Source: Citrus sinensis
Taxonomy: Eukaryota > Streptophyta > Magnoliopsida > Sapindales > Rutaceae
NCBI RefSeq assembly: GCF_022201045.2
Contig: NC_068557.1
Coordinates: 21,305,501 to 21,369,500 of the forward strand
Length of the DNA stretch: 64,000 bases
Direction of reading: 5' to 3'
The translations under genes and the position numbers were made by a program. The stretch's first letter is position 1. Each line of letters opens with the position of its first letter. The notes below the pieces were generated by a model. It searched no databases, was not told the DNA's origin, and saw only the letters and a list, made by a program, of their open reading frames with translations. Below, one piece after another: positions 48,920-60,677 of the stretch.

Positions 48920-51900
48920 CCTAGCTATGTTGTCTTCCCCAGGTAGTTTACATTCAGCAAGTCTTGCAAGTACAGCTCTTAATTCTTATTTTTCCCATAC
49001 TTGGGTAATAGATACAGGGACTACGAATCATATGTGTTGCTTTTTAAAGTTCTTTATTTCCTATAAATCATGTCGTATACCTCTTCTTGTTCAATTACCA
49101 AATGGCACAATAGCCTTTGCACTCATATACGAAAGGTTCCTTTTTCACCAGATTTTCTATTAGATAATGTTTTTTTATATCCCAAGCTTTAAATTCAATC
49201 TATTATTAGTTAGTCAATTAACCAAATCAAATAGATATCATGTCATCTTTTCTTTTAATTCTTGTGAATTTCAGGACCTGTACACGAAGAAGAAGATTGG
49301 CAAGGGTAAACTTCACGAGGACCCTTTTTTACATACAATTTCCTCTCCTACATGGCTTCAACACATGAGATTGATACTTGGCATTGGACACTTGGCCACC
49401 CTTCTCTTAGCCATTTAGAATTATATTCAAAATATTATCCTTTGATTATTTTTAATAAGAATTATATCCGTTATATTTATTATAAGGCCAAACAAACTAG
49501 AATGTCTTTTTTCTATTAGTAGTATTAAGAGTAAAGCTCCTTTTAAATTAATCTATTGTGATGTTCAAGGCCCTTTTTCTACTATTAGTTCTTCAAGTGC
49601 TTGTTATTTTTTAACCATTGTTGATGATTTTACAGGTGCACTTGGTTATATTTAATAAAAACTAAAACCAAAATACACCTTTTTCCCTTTCATGCATTGA
49701 TTAAAAAATCAATTTAATTTTGACATTAAAATGGTGTGTTCTGATAATAGGACCAAATTCCTTGTTAAAGATTTGCAACAATTTTTTCTAGATAAAGGTA
49801 TTATTCATCAAAGAAGTTGTGTAGGAATACCACAGTAAAATTAAGTCGTAAAATGTAAACATCGCCATCTCCTTGAAGTTGCGTGAAATTTACGTTTTCA
49901 AAACAGTTTGCCCATCAAATTCTGGGGTGGATGTGTCCTTACAGCAATATATTTGATAAATAAGTTGCCTAGTGAAGTATTACAAAGTAAATCCCTACAT
50001 GAAATGCTTTTTGGTGTAGCACCTGATTTGTCTCAATTAAAGGTTTTTTGTTGTTTTTGTTTTGCAAAAAATTCACACATAAAAAATAAATTTAATCAAC
50101 GTGCTAGGACTGGCATTTTTATTGGGTATCCTTTTGGACAAAAATAATATTGTATATATGATATAGAAGCTAAAATCATTCATGTGTCACGTGATGTCGT
50201 TTTTTTGGAGCATATTTTTTCCCTTTAAGGATATTACATTGTCAAGTATTTCAACACCTTTTACACATGTTGAAGATAATTTATTTTTGGATCATAACTC
50301 TTTTGAGTCCTACGATATTTTGTATATTAATCGAAGTAACTAATTCATCTAATGTTCTAAAAGAGAGTGGGCCACAAGAGCCAGCCACAGATCAACCTAT
50401 AAAAAATGCTCGTTTCCATTTCATTGAACCCACTTCAAATCACCCAACACAACTTGTACCTCAAACATTAAATGATCCACCACATGACACTTATATAGCC
50501 ATAGAACCCAAAGAACTACAGCCCACACGGCCTTTATGACACTGATGACCTCCAGCTTATCACGGGACTATTGCACCTCAACTGCTCATACTTCTACACC
50601 TGTCAATCTTGTTTCTTTGTTACCAGGTAAGAAATATCCTCTCCAAAATTTCATTTCTTATCATCATTTTACACAAACACATAAATCATTTTTATCTGCT
50701 ATTACCTCTGGGGTAGAACCTAATAAAAGGCAATTAAATTACCTGAATGGCTCAAGGCAATGGAGGATGAGATATAGGATCTTCAGAAAAGCAACACATG
50801 GGCGTTTACTCATTTGTTGGTAGGTAAAAAGGTTATTGGTATTCGATAGGTTTACAAAATAAAATATCGAGCAAATGGTACCATTGAGCGCTACAACATG
50901 CGATTAATGGCAAAAGGTTATATTCAGACAGAATGTATTAATTATCATGATACATTTTATCTTGTAGCTAAACTTGCGACATTAAGAGCTATGCTTTCTC
51001 TTACATCTATTAATGGTTGGATTTTGGAACAATTAGATGTTAATAATGCTTTTCCAAAAGGTGATTTAGAAGAGGAAGTTTACATGCAAATTCCGCAGGG
51101 TTTTTCTAAACAAGGAGAACATTTATTTTGCAAACTCTATAAGTCCATTTATGGTTTGAAACAAGCTTTCCGAAATTGGTTTTCCAAACTATCTTCTGTT
51201 ATCCAGCAAGTAGGTTTTCGTTAATCCAAGGCAGATTATTCTTTATTTTTGAAAATCAGTGGAGCTTGTTTCACCTTTTTATTGGTTTATGTAGATGACA
51301 TTATTGTGAATCAAAATGATTCAGCAAAAATTAGCAATGTTAAAGCTTTCTTTGCACAGAAATTCTATATTAAAGCTTTGGGCACTTTAAAATATTTTTA
51401 AGTATTGAAGTAGCAAGGTCATCTCGTGTGATATTCTTATGTCAAATAAAATATGCTTTGGACATTTTAGAAGATGTTGGACTACTTGATGCCCATCCTT
51501 TACCTTTTCCAATAGAATAACACTCGCTTCTTTCAACTACAAATAGAGATCATTTACCCAATCCTTTGAGTTATTGACGTCTTATTAGGAGATTGATTTA
51601 TTTAACTATTACATGACCTGATATAGTTTTTTTTTTTCTGCATGTGTTAATTCGTTTCATGCATAAACCACACACAATACATATGGATGTAGCTTTAAGG
51701 GGGCTTCAGTATTTAAAACAATCTCCAAGAAAAGGTATCATATTGTCTTCCACTAGTGATTTACATATTTGTGGGTATTGTGATGTCGACTAGGGAAGTT
51801 GTCTTGTTACTCATCGATTAGTTATTGTCTTATTGATCCTGTACTTTTCTTAAGAGCAATGCGATTTCTTGGAAAATAAAGAGGCAAAATGTTGTTTCTC

Positions 51901-52250
51901 GCTCTACGGCTGAAACTGAGTATCATTCCATGGGAGACCTCTCATGTGAGTTAATAAATGGCTTAAGGTTTTGTTCGTTGAACTTGGATTATCTCGTTCC
52001 GCTCCTATGCCTATTTATTGTAATAATCAATTAGCATTATACATTGCTGAAAATCCCGTCTTTCATGAGCGTACGAAATACATTGAGTTAGATTATCACT
52101 TTGTGTGGGAATGAGTGCAATCCAAATTATTGCTTCCTTGCACATTCACAGCTTTATGGAAATTGCAAATATCTTCATCAAACCACTTGGTTGTGATCTT
52201 TTTCTTCATCATGTGCGCAAGTTGGGCGTTGTTGATCTTCAGGCTCCAAC
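48920..52250 (+). pseudogene. copia-2 pol remnant: protease, integrase, RT, RNase H
   Basis: Protease site HTWVIDTGTTNHMC (about 48990-49040). The pre-integrase motif HWTLGHPSL is near 49380. Integrase C-terminal part is at 49908-50147, with FWGGCVLTAIYLINKLPS. Reverse transcriptase is at 50880-51230 with LEQLDVNNAF and a complete YVDDIIV box near 51288. RNase H from about 51870 contains SRSTAETEYHSM. The central integrase core around 49560-49830 is damaged. The frame is broken at many points. Confidence 0.82.
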
Positions 52251-52261
52251 TTAAAAGGGAA

Positions 52262-52478
52262 TATTAACGATCATATGATTTCTATATCTTCGTATATCTT
52301 TGTAAATATTGTAGTATCTTTGTAAATTTAGTAAGCATATATAGGCATAGTTTCGTCCTTTTTAGTTTTGACACTCCTTGTTCCCTTTTATTTGTATAAC
52401 TAGCACCGTTAATACTAATTACGAAATAGAGAGAACTTGGTGAGATTTTCTTCCATCAAATGCCTGTCAAATTTTACA
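52262..52478 (+). repeat. copia-2 3' LTR
   Basis: 217 bp, preceded by the purine tract AAAAGGGAA. It has an extra 'tatctttgtaaata' repeat relative to the 5' copy but otherwise matches. Confidence 0.85.
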
Positions 52479-53095
52479 ATATGTATAATTAGAGTTCCAC
52501 AATAGATTTTCCAATAATTATATATAAAGACAATGATGCTTGTATTCCTTAAATTAGGAAATGATACATCAAGAAAGATAGAACTAAGCATATCTCACTA
52601 AGGTTCTTCTACATTCATGAGCTCTAGTAGGACAAGAAAATTAATGTCAAACAGATATGCTCCAATAATAATTTTGATGATCATTTTACCAAAGTTCTGT
52701 CACATCAACATTTAAAAAGTTAGTCCACAGTAGACATGCATCGACTCAACAAATCAAATTTGTATATGATTTTTTAGAGGACATTTCATTGAGGTGGTAT
52801 ATTTTAGAGAGAAGAATTTTGCACCTATATTAGAAAAATATGCACTGTACTTTTTTCTCTTCGACCAGGCTTTGTCCTTCTAGGTTTTACTAGACACTAT
52901 TAAGCATGTTCAATACCACCTCTTCTTTTGAAAGTTGTACATAATTAAAGTGGTGAAGTTAGGGGAGTGTTGTAAATTATTGACTTCACCACTTAAAGTC
53001 TCACGTTGGAAAAGAGTATACCCCTTTCCCATTTGTATCCTATAAATATAGGTGTATATTACATTATTGAGTAATTAAGAAAAAGGCTAAATAAT
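52479..53095 (+). pseudogene. copia-1: RNase H end, polypurine tract and 3' LTR
   Basis: After the copia-2 insertion the copia-1 RNase H reading resumes (AACIA-type region, then KHISLRFFYIHEL at about 52585-52625). The purine tract AGGGGAG (52961-52967) is followed by an LTR starting TGTTGTAAATTATTGACT at 52968 with a TATAAATA at about 53041. I could not fix the LTR end. It is near 53095. Confidence 0.7.
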
Positions 53096-53336
53096 AGCCA
53101 ATAACAAAGTACCATTTAGTACTTTATTTTTTAGTTCAAAATTTTCTCTTATTTATTTATCTATAACAAATAACTATAATAGACAAAGTGATTGTTTTGC
53201 ATTTTGCACTTTTTAAGTTGTAACAAAATTACTGGGATCTCATGAGATGTGACATTATATGTATCAATTACTTTGATTAAATTATCAAATTATTTTATTA
53301 ATGGATAATAAAATAAAAGTTTAGGTACTTTTCACT

Positions 53337-54041
53337 TAGAGCTGGCAAAACGGGTCATCGGGTCGTGTTCGTGTTGTGCCAGTTTCGTGTCGTGTCAAAT
53401 TTAGGTCGACCCAAACCTGACCCATTTAATAATCGTGTCAAAATATTGAGACCCAAACCCGACACGGAAAAATAATCGGGTTACCCAATAACCCGTTTAA
53501 TATTTATATATTGAATAAAAGTTACATCAAATATTTACATACTATCATACATATGTATGTACATACATACATACATAATTTATCGATATTATAAAATATA
53601 CATATCTACCAATACATTACACATTTACACTATTGAGGTTTTAATTATATATATATAATATTATATATCAATATTATAAAATATACATGTCTATCAATTT
53701 TTACACATTTACACTATTGAAGCTCTAAATGTATTTAAAATTTTATAAATAAAACATTGTGTTTATATTCACCCTTTTAAAGAATAAAAAAAAGAAAATC
53801 ATCTCTAATATTTGAGTTTTAATGATAAGTATATGTAAATTATTTTAAAATAGAAAATATAATCGGGTCATTGATCGGGTAAATGGATCAACAATTTTAA
53901 CCCAAACCCGACACGGAAAAAAATCGTGTTGACCCAAACCCGACCCATTTAATAATTGTGTTAAATTTGGCGACCCATACCCATTTATTTATGTCGTGTT
54001 CGTGTCGGGTAATCGGGTCGTGTCAAATTTTACCAGCTCTA
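53337..54041. mobile_element. hAT-type MITE with GC-rich subterminal repeats
   Basis: Termini TAGAGCTGG and CCAGCTCTA are perfect inverted 9-mers. A perfect 8-bp target duplication TTTTCACT flanks them (53329-53336 and 54042-54049), as for hAT elements. Subterminal zones repeat GGGTCGTGT/CGTGTCGGGT words and AACCCGACACGG in both orientations. The core is AT-rich, with a tetranucleotide (ACAT) microsatellite near 53550. It is non-coding and 705 bp. Confidence 0.88.
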
Positions 54042-54049
54042 TTTTCACT

Positions 54050-54555
54050 AATTAATTTACTTTTTAGAGGTTAATTACTATCTCGATTTACTGAGATAAT
54101 TTAAATACTTGTTAAAATACTTGTTAAAATAATAATTTAAATTTATTTCTCTCCTGAATAACCCAAATTTCTAAGATAGAGATTTTCACTTTGTTATATT
54201 TTTCAGAGACATGTATTTACCTTTTTTTAGAGGAAATTACTTGCGACTTTTTTTTTAACAAAGAAAATTGCTTGGGTGGTGAACCTAACTATTTTGATAT
54301 TTAGAACAATTTTCCTTTTTTAAAACTTATGGCTATGAATATTTAACTTAGAGCATATTATTGTAAAAAAAATTAACATTTTGGCCAGAGAAAAACAAAA
54401 ATAGTAGAAGATTGGAACATGGCTGGGAAGCCCAATTGGGCCATATACTTTGTAGCCTCAAAAGCACAAGTCCAGCCCGTCAAATGTGCAGCACCCGACA
54501 CAACTTTGTTGCTCGCATTTGGCGATGGCATGGAGAGATTCCCATCTCAAAGTAT
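54050..54555. other. AT-rich spacer and LSMT 3' UTR region
   Basis: No gene is seen. The plus-strand frame at 54419-54706 overlaps the last LSMT exon antisense and is a shadow. Confidence 0.5.
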
Positions 54556-57500
54556 TCATTTAAAAAGATTTACGAAATTGTCAAATAGTCTTAGAGCTCT
54601 AAGTTCTCCACTTCTTATATCCCTCAGTCTTCTCCTCAGTATCTGCAACACCAGTCATATAAGCAACATTCAATCACAAATATTGAACATTTTGCATGGC
54701 ATTTGAAGGCGTATGTAAAGATTATAATGCATGAGCTACTACAATTTGAAGTACTAATGATGCAGCTTACATTAACCATGATTTAAAAAGGTGAAAAGAT
54801 CAGTAAAGTATCCTTACATATTGTGCACGAAATAATATTCTCCGCTCACTTGTACACAAGTCCACAGCTAGCTGTTTCAGAAACACTCTTCGGTTGAGTT
54901 GCTTTGGAGATGTCGTATCCAAATCCATCGATCCACTTGCCTAAAAGTCCCCCAATTCCGACATGTTATAATACATTAAAGAAGTTTTCTGAATGAAGTA
55001 CAGAATCATAAGTCGGTTAAAGAAGTTCCTTCACCTGCAAGAATCTAGAGTACTTAGATATGCTTGATTCACAGCTGTCCAATATGAATTGTAATGCCTG
55101 TTCATCGATTTCAGGGCATTTTATGTCCTTCTTCGAGGTCATTTTATTTGATGCTGCAGCAGCCATCTGATTAAAAGATATTTTAGATATGTTATATGAT
55201 ATTAGAAAAAATCTGAGACTGAAGAAAATAAATCTAAAATTGTCGAACCTCTTCAAATTTCCCCTTCATGCTTGGAGGGCTGACCACTAGATAAGCATAT
55301 GCCATTAACTCTAATGGCCATCCAGTGATTTGTATGGGAAAACACTCAGATCTGCCCATGGAAATTACATTCTTGCATTGATCAGTTTCTAAAATGAAGT
55401 GAAAAAAGATAAAGCATCACATAAGAAGGGAATTATGGCATATGGTTAAAGCTTCGTTGGGAGATAGAGACTAGGATCACAATCCAAAGGCTGACATCAC
55501 GTAAGAAGGGAATTATGGCATATGGTTAAATCTTCATTGGGAGATAGAGACTAGGATCACAATCTAAAGGCTGACGTTAGTTATAAAGAGGTTGACAGCG
55601 AATATATTTAATCCTTATATTGACCAAAATTTGATAAAAGGTTTTGGAACAACCAACTAACAGAGCAAATCCATCAGGTACTCACGCTGACAATCCATAC
55701 TTCCTCAGAGCTTCTAACTTCTCCTTATAGCATTTATCTGATTTCTTAAGAGATAAAGGCAACTCTACTGAATCACTGGGATTGGTGCCCTCCCTTGGAA
55801 CAAATCCGTATGATAGCAAAAGCTCTCCATTAGATTTCTTGCCATATGATATAAAAACCTGCATTAATCGATGCAACAAGTTTTCCAAATGAATTAACAT
55901 TCTACCCAACAGTATCACTGTAAATGCTCTGAAGAATATTATATCTACACAAACTAGTGATCAAGACAAGTCTAGGCAATACATACTATACTTGGGAGAG
56001 TGGGAATGAGTCCCTTTTTTTCTAAAATGACATGAAAATATGATTATTTGGGATATCTAAATATTCTTTACCTGCTCACCTGGCTGATATTGCCGATCGG
56101 TTGTAAACACAACTCCTTGTGATGATTTATCATAATCCAAAAATGTCTCCACCTACATCACGTAAAGATTATTCTGACTAAGTTAGAAATCAAATATGTT
56201 CCTACCAGCACAGATTTTAAATGATAGATGTCTCAGAAAGAGACTAATCTGTGAACATACCTCACAACTGTGATTCAGCATATCTGCCCAGGGAACCAAG
56301 GCCACCCTTCCATCCATTGATGGTAACCGAACCTGTGTTGGGGGGGTGGTTAAGTACTGATCTAAAGTCGACATATGACTAAATTCTTAATGGAAGTCAA
56401 TTTGACAATGAATTTGTGCGATAAAAATTTTCCGTGTTTATTTACAACCCTAATAAAAAAACTTTTCCGTGTGATCTTTAAATACCATATTATAGTTTCA
56501 CTTCATTAAGAAGAACCAAGCAGCAAAGTAACCTTGACGTCTTGAATAAGCTCACTTACCAAGCGTGAGAAAAGAATGCCAAATGACCATTTGAAAGTTT
56601 CCATATTGAATACCTGTGATCCATAGTAGGGAGCAACATCAAACTAGAGATGGTTATGGGTAATAACAGCAACACAATTAATTGTTTATGGAACTCTGTA
56701 GTGCAGAATGTTCATAACATCCATCAGAAGCTTAAACAATGGACTATATTGATCAAATCATAGTTTTTCATGTGCTAATAATTATAAGTCTAAGCAAGGA
56801 ACCCAAAAAAAAAAGTTATATATTTATTATTTGTTAAGAAAATTCAAAAGACAATAAACGGAACATTTCTAATACCAGCAGCTGGTCCAGAAAAAGATAT
56901 GGTTCAAAACAACATTTAAGAATATCAGTTGATAAATAGAATAAGTACCTCTTCAGGGAATAGATCAGGATACTTGGAAAATATCCTGAGCCTCAAATCA
57001 TTGTATCTGCACAAGGAGGGATGGGATAATAGTGAATTACCAGAAATGCACTAAAATGAAAATATAAACTGATGCAGATGCATGGAGGAAGAAAAAAGGG
57101 CTCAAAAAGTCATACGTTCCAATAACATTGGTAATCCTCTCAATTGCCCGTTCTCTAATCTGTGATGCTTCCAAGTACCTATCTAGCTCGGCACGAGTCC
57201 TGAAATGACATAAAGAGGCTGTAGGGGGAAGAACTGAGAGTAGACCCTTTCTGTGGTATAAGAATAAACTCCTTAATAAGCACATACGAACCAGAATTGA
57301 AGAACGGAAACTTACCAGTACAAAAGAGAATATGGCTGTCGGGGTAAGGCTGAGATGTAGTTGCTCCATCTTGAAGATTTCTCGAAACTTGCTTCGCTAA
57401 TCAAATATGTCGCAAGCAATGGCCAATCTGGGACAGAACACTGTTTCAACACTTCACCAGCCTCTGGACAACTCCATTTCTATCATCCAAAATGCCATGG

Positions 57501-58458
57501 AGAGAGAGAAATTATCACCCCCACAAAGTCAAACTTTATACATAGACAGCAGAATAACTTTGAAGAATCACTAAAGCAGAAAACTAAGAAAAGATCCCAT
57601 AACTAGGGAACTACAGCCATCATAACTAGATGATAAACTGATTCATAAGCTGTTTTGCTCTGTGCACTATATGAAAACACAAATCTTAAGCTCCAGTAAG
57701 TTATAATCTACCACAAAATCAGTTGAAGCATCACAGGTTTCATTAATTGCAAAAAATGTAATTTGCTTTTTCTCAAATTGCTAATGTACCAAATCATGAT
57801 TTAATTTGCTTAGTTTTGAAGCACAATTGCCAAAATGTTCAGTAAACACCTCCTTTTACATAGCAGCTAAAGTTAACCAAGCACTTCCATTTCACAGCAA
57901 TTGTCACTTAAAAGCCACAGCACTTCAATTTCAAGCATACCCTAATGCCATATACACCACAGGACTCACTAACTAATACACATGGTCAAAGAATGGAAAT
58001 CATGACCAAGTATCCAGCTAACAGTTTACTCCATGTTTTAAGAGGAGGAGGACTAGAAAGAATTTTACCGAGTCGGCGGTGATAACAAGAGAAGGAGGCA
58101 CAAAAAGCAACTTCTCGCCCTTCCTAATATTTTTTAAAGCAACTAAACCGCGCTCTCCCACATCAACCTTTTGTATGGCCATCTTCTGCGGCGGCAGGCC
58201 TGAATCAGACAGCCATTTTTGAAGGGTTGATGCATTTTCCAATGAATCTATCTCACATCCCCACGGAATCATGTTCTGGGTCACTGTAGTTTTGGTGCGA
58301 GAGGCGTCGTTAGTTGTTGAAACTGAGCAGTGAACTACTATTCGGTGCCCACATCTTTTGCGCGGGAAAGCTGTGAAGCCAGCGGGAGATTGTGCTTTGT
58401 GGAGATGCGAGAATGAAGGGAGAAGTATAGTGTGGAACGTTCTAGAAGCTTCGGCCAT
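54556..58458 (-). CDS. LSMT-L: Plastid SET-domain lysine methyltransferase, Rubisco LSMT-like
   Basis: LSMT enzymes trimethylate a lysine on plastid fructose-bisphosphate aldolases and, in some species, Lys14 of the Rubisco large subunit. I read 12 exons on the minus strand: 58458-58069, 57479-57316, 57199-57116, 57006-56949, 56613-56560, 56332-56261, 56152-56072, 55858-55686, 55351-55249, 55166-55035, 54940-54818 and 54642-54556, giving 506 aa. A transit-peptide-like N-terminus is followed by the SET domain: a GERGLVALKNIRKGE start, Asn270-His271-Ser272-Cys273 (cofactor pocket) and catalytic Tyr306 in FISYGKKS. The Rubisco-LSMT substrate-binding helices follow, to LFDNFVNLFK. All domain marks are intact. 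Sequence alone does not tell whether Rubisco or only aldolase is the substrate. Confidence 0.93.
55416..55575. repeat. 80-bp tandem duplication in an LSMT intron
   Basis: Two 80-bp units (55416-55495, 55496-55575) differ at only a few bases. They share 'aagggaattatggcatatgg' and 'gagatagagactaggatcac'. They lie in the intron between exons 8 and 9. Confidence 0.9.
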
Positions 58459-59781
58459 GGCCTTGGGAGAGAGTGAGAGAGAGAAATGCCTTATCTATTA
58501 GAAGATGAATAGAGAATCTGCAAGAGCCGTGAGATGGATGATAATGGTCGTTTCTGACAGTTAACCACGAGGAAACGGCGTCGGATTTGCAGTGATGAAA
58601 ATGAATAATAACATGTAGATCCTTGTTCTTAATGAAAACACAATTATGAACATAGTTTATAAATTCTGTAATGAAGATCCTACAGTGCCAACAGTTACAA
58701 ATTAGATGTTTTTATCTATAATGGTAGACCTACAATGATTTTTTAAATGTTAAATTAACTAAAAAATTATTTTGTGTGAAGACAAATTCCCTAAAAAAAG
58801 TATGAAGAAAAAGATAAAGTTTTAGGACCTATTTTTTTTTTAATGAAAATGGCATTCTATTGCTAACAACGAGCTAATTATAAAAGTTTTATAATTTAGT
58901 TAGATAATAGACTGCTATATTATAATTTCTAGACATATAATTAACTTGAAAATATATTTTGTCTATAATGAATCTCTTGCTTACTTGAAAATTCTCTTGA
59001 GATAAATTTAAATAACATTCATGAATTTGATTATACAACTAATAATGATAAGCCATAATTTGTTGCCAACTTGATATCTTCTATAACAATTTCAATCTTT
59101 CAAATTCAATGCCCTCTTAGAGATTTTAATGAAAAGAAAAATTAAAATACTAAACTCCATAACTTTAGAGTCTATTTTTATATCTCTTAATTCTTTATTT
59201 AAAAAAGGTTAAAAGGTAGGCCTTTAATTGTGATTTTAATAAAAGTAAAGGATTCCAATGTTATTATCGGCAAGATATAGAAGGGGTTTTTTTTAATTTA
59301 AATATACCTTATTTGTCCCTAAATAACAAATCTATACCTTATTGCATACATATGGCTCATGAAGGTGGAAAAAGTTAAAAATACCCTTAAAAAAATCATG
59401 AATCTATATCATTTTTTACTTTCATGGTTTCTTTCTCTTTCCTTTCTTTTCTCGTGGTTTTCTCTTCTCGCCATTTTTCCTTTCTAACGGTTCCATTCTC
59501 TCTCACTATTTCATTTCTTACCTCCAATACAAAGGTTTTTGATAAAACTAAATTGTTCAAAAGGTGCATTGTCAAGTGTTGGATAAGTTATGTTTGAAAT
59601 GCAACCTTTTTGTATGCTTAGAGTTGATTTGATTTCATTACAAGTATAATTGCTAATGATTTATAAGTTTTAATAGTACATTATTCATTTTTGTTCTTGT
59701 GCACACACACTATTGCATAAAATATAAGAATTTAAGACTAAAATTAAGTTACGAGTGATAGAAAAATTAGTCCAAAAAGAA
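58459..59781. other. Spacer between divergent LSMT (-) and the plastid membrane protein gene (+)
   Basis: LSMT promoter lies at the left edge. A CT/GA-rich patch at 58470-58490 is the only feature near it. The rest is AT-rich without gene features. Confidence 0.45.
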
Positions 59782-60320
59782 GTCAAGTATGAAGTCGGGT
59801 AAGTCAAGAATTTAATCAAGTAAGAAGTGAAGGGGATGAGTAAGTCGAGTATCTGGTCAAGTAAGTATATTAAACGAGTTGAGTATTAAGTTGAGTCATT
59901 TTTAAAATAAATTGAGTAAAAATCAAGTAAAATTTTTGAATAAGTCGAATAAGAGTTATGCAATTTTTAAAAAGGTCGAATATGAAGTCGGGTAAGTTTA
60001 ATATTTAGTCGAATAATAAGTGAAGGAGATGAGTAAGTCGAGTATCTAATCAAGTAGGAAGTTAAGTAAGTATATTGAATGAGTCGAATATTAATAATTT
60101 TGAAAATAAATTTAGTCGAGCGTTAATAATTTTAAAAATAAAATGAATAAAAGTCGAGTAAATATTTTGAACAAGTCAAGTAATAATTATGTTATTTTTT
60201 AAAGAAGTTGGATAAATTGATCATTCAATTGAGTAAAAAGTGAAGTATAAGAGTTGAGTAAGTCGAGCAAATATGTTGAATGAGTCAAGTATTTTTTTAA
60301 ACAAGTAGAGTAAACATCAA
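59782..60320. repeat. Degenerate tandem repeat built from AAGTCGAGTA-like words
   Basis: Three units start at about 59782, 59975 and 60207. The first two share GTCRARTATGAAGTCGGGTAAG and then GTGAAGG.GATGAGTAAGTCGAGTATC. The second is longer by an internal duplication around ATTAATAATTTTGAAAATAAA. Short words AAGTCGAGTA and AAGTCAAGTA recur more than ten times. Confidence 0.75.
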
Positions 60321-60551
60321 ATATTATTTTTTTTACTTCTTTTGATCATACTCGGCTTTATGATTTAAGGAATCAGTTTTGTTACGATTTTATTGAGATT
60401 ATTTTTGTACTCTTCATGATTTTTTTTAGTATATATAGATAAAATTAAAAGATGTTAGTAGTTTAAGGTATATATCGGGTATTTCGAGGGAAATGGGGTT
60501 TATCCCACGCAATTCCCTCGAAGATATCGGAGTGGTTGCCAAATAAGAACC

Positions 60552-60677
60552 ATGACAGGTGCAAAAGATCCCATCTTTTCAGCAAAGCATGTCAGCGAAC
60601 ACAGTCCTCATCTCTTGCAACTTCACACCAGTTCCACGCACAAGACCAAAACTCAAAACTCAAATCCAAAACCTTAA
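60552..60677 (+). other. Upstream ATG and overlapping short frame before the plastid membrane protein gene
   Basis: An ATG at 60552, in a different frame, opens a 41-codon frame ending TAA 60675-60677. It overlaps the main start at 60589 if transcription begins upstream of 60552. It could lower translation of the main frame. Confidence 0.5.

Larger units (their letters stand above)
47705..52478 (+). mobile_element. copia-2: Ty1/copia retrotransposon, nested in copia-1
   Basis: The element is 4.77 kb with LTRs at 47705-47917 and 52262-52478, which share most of their sequence. The 5-mers outside are ACATG (47700-47704) and ATATG (52479-52483), a target duplication with one change. The primer site TGGTTTCAGAGC (47918-47929) is one mismatch from the initiator-Met type. 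gag, protease, integrase, reverse transcriptase and RNase H follow in copia order. Both LTR starts read TATT instead of TGTT. Confidence 0.88.

Noticed and set aside
53135..53139. TTCAA as the right target duplication of copia-1 (matching 26955-26959)
   Set aside because: The LTR end there would not be CA and the pentamer is common in this AT-rich DNA, so the boundary is left open.
57361..57606. Plus-strand frame opposite LSMT exon 2
   Set aside because: Antisense shadow of a well-supported exon.
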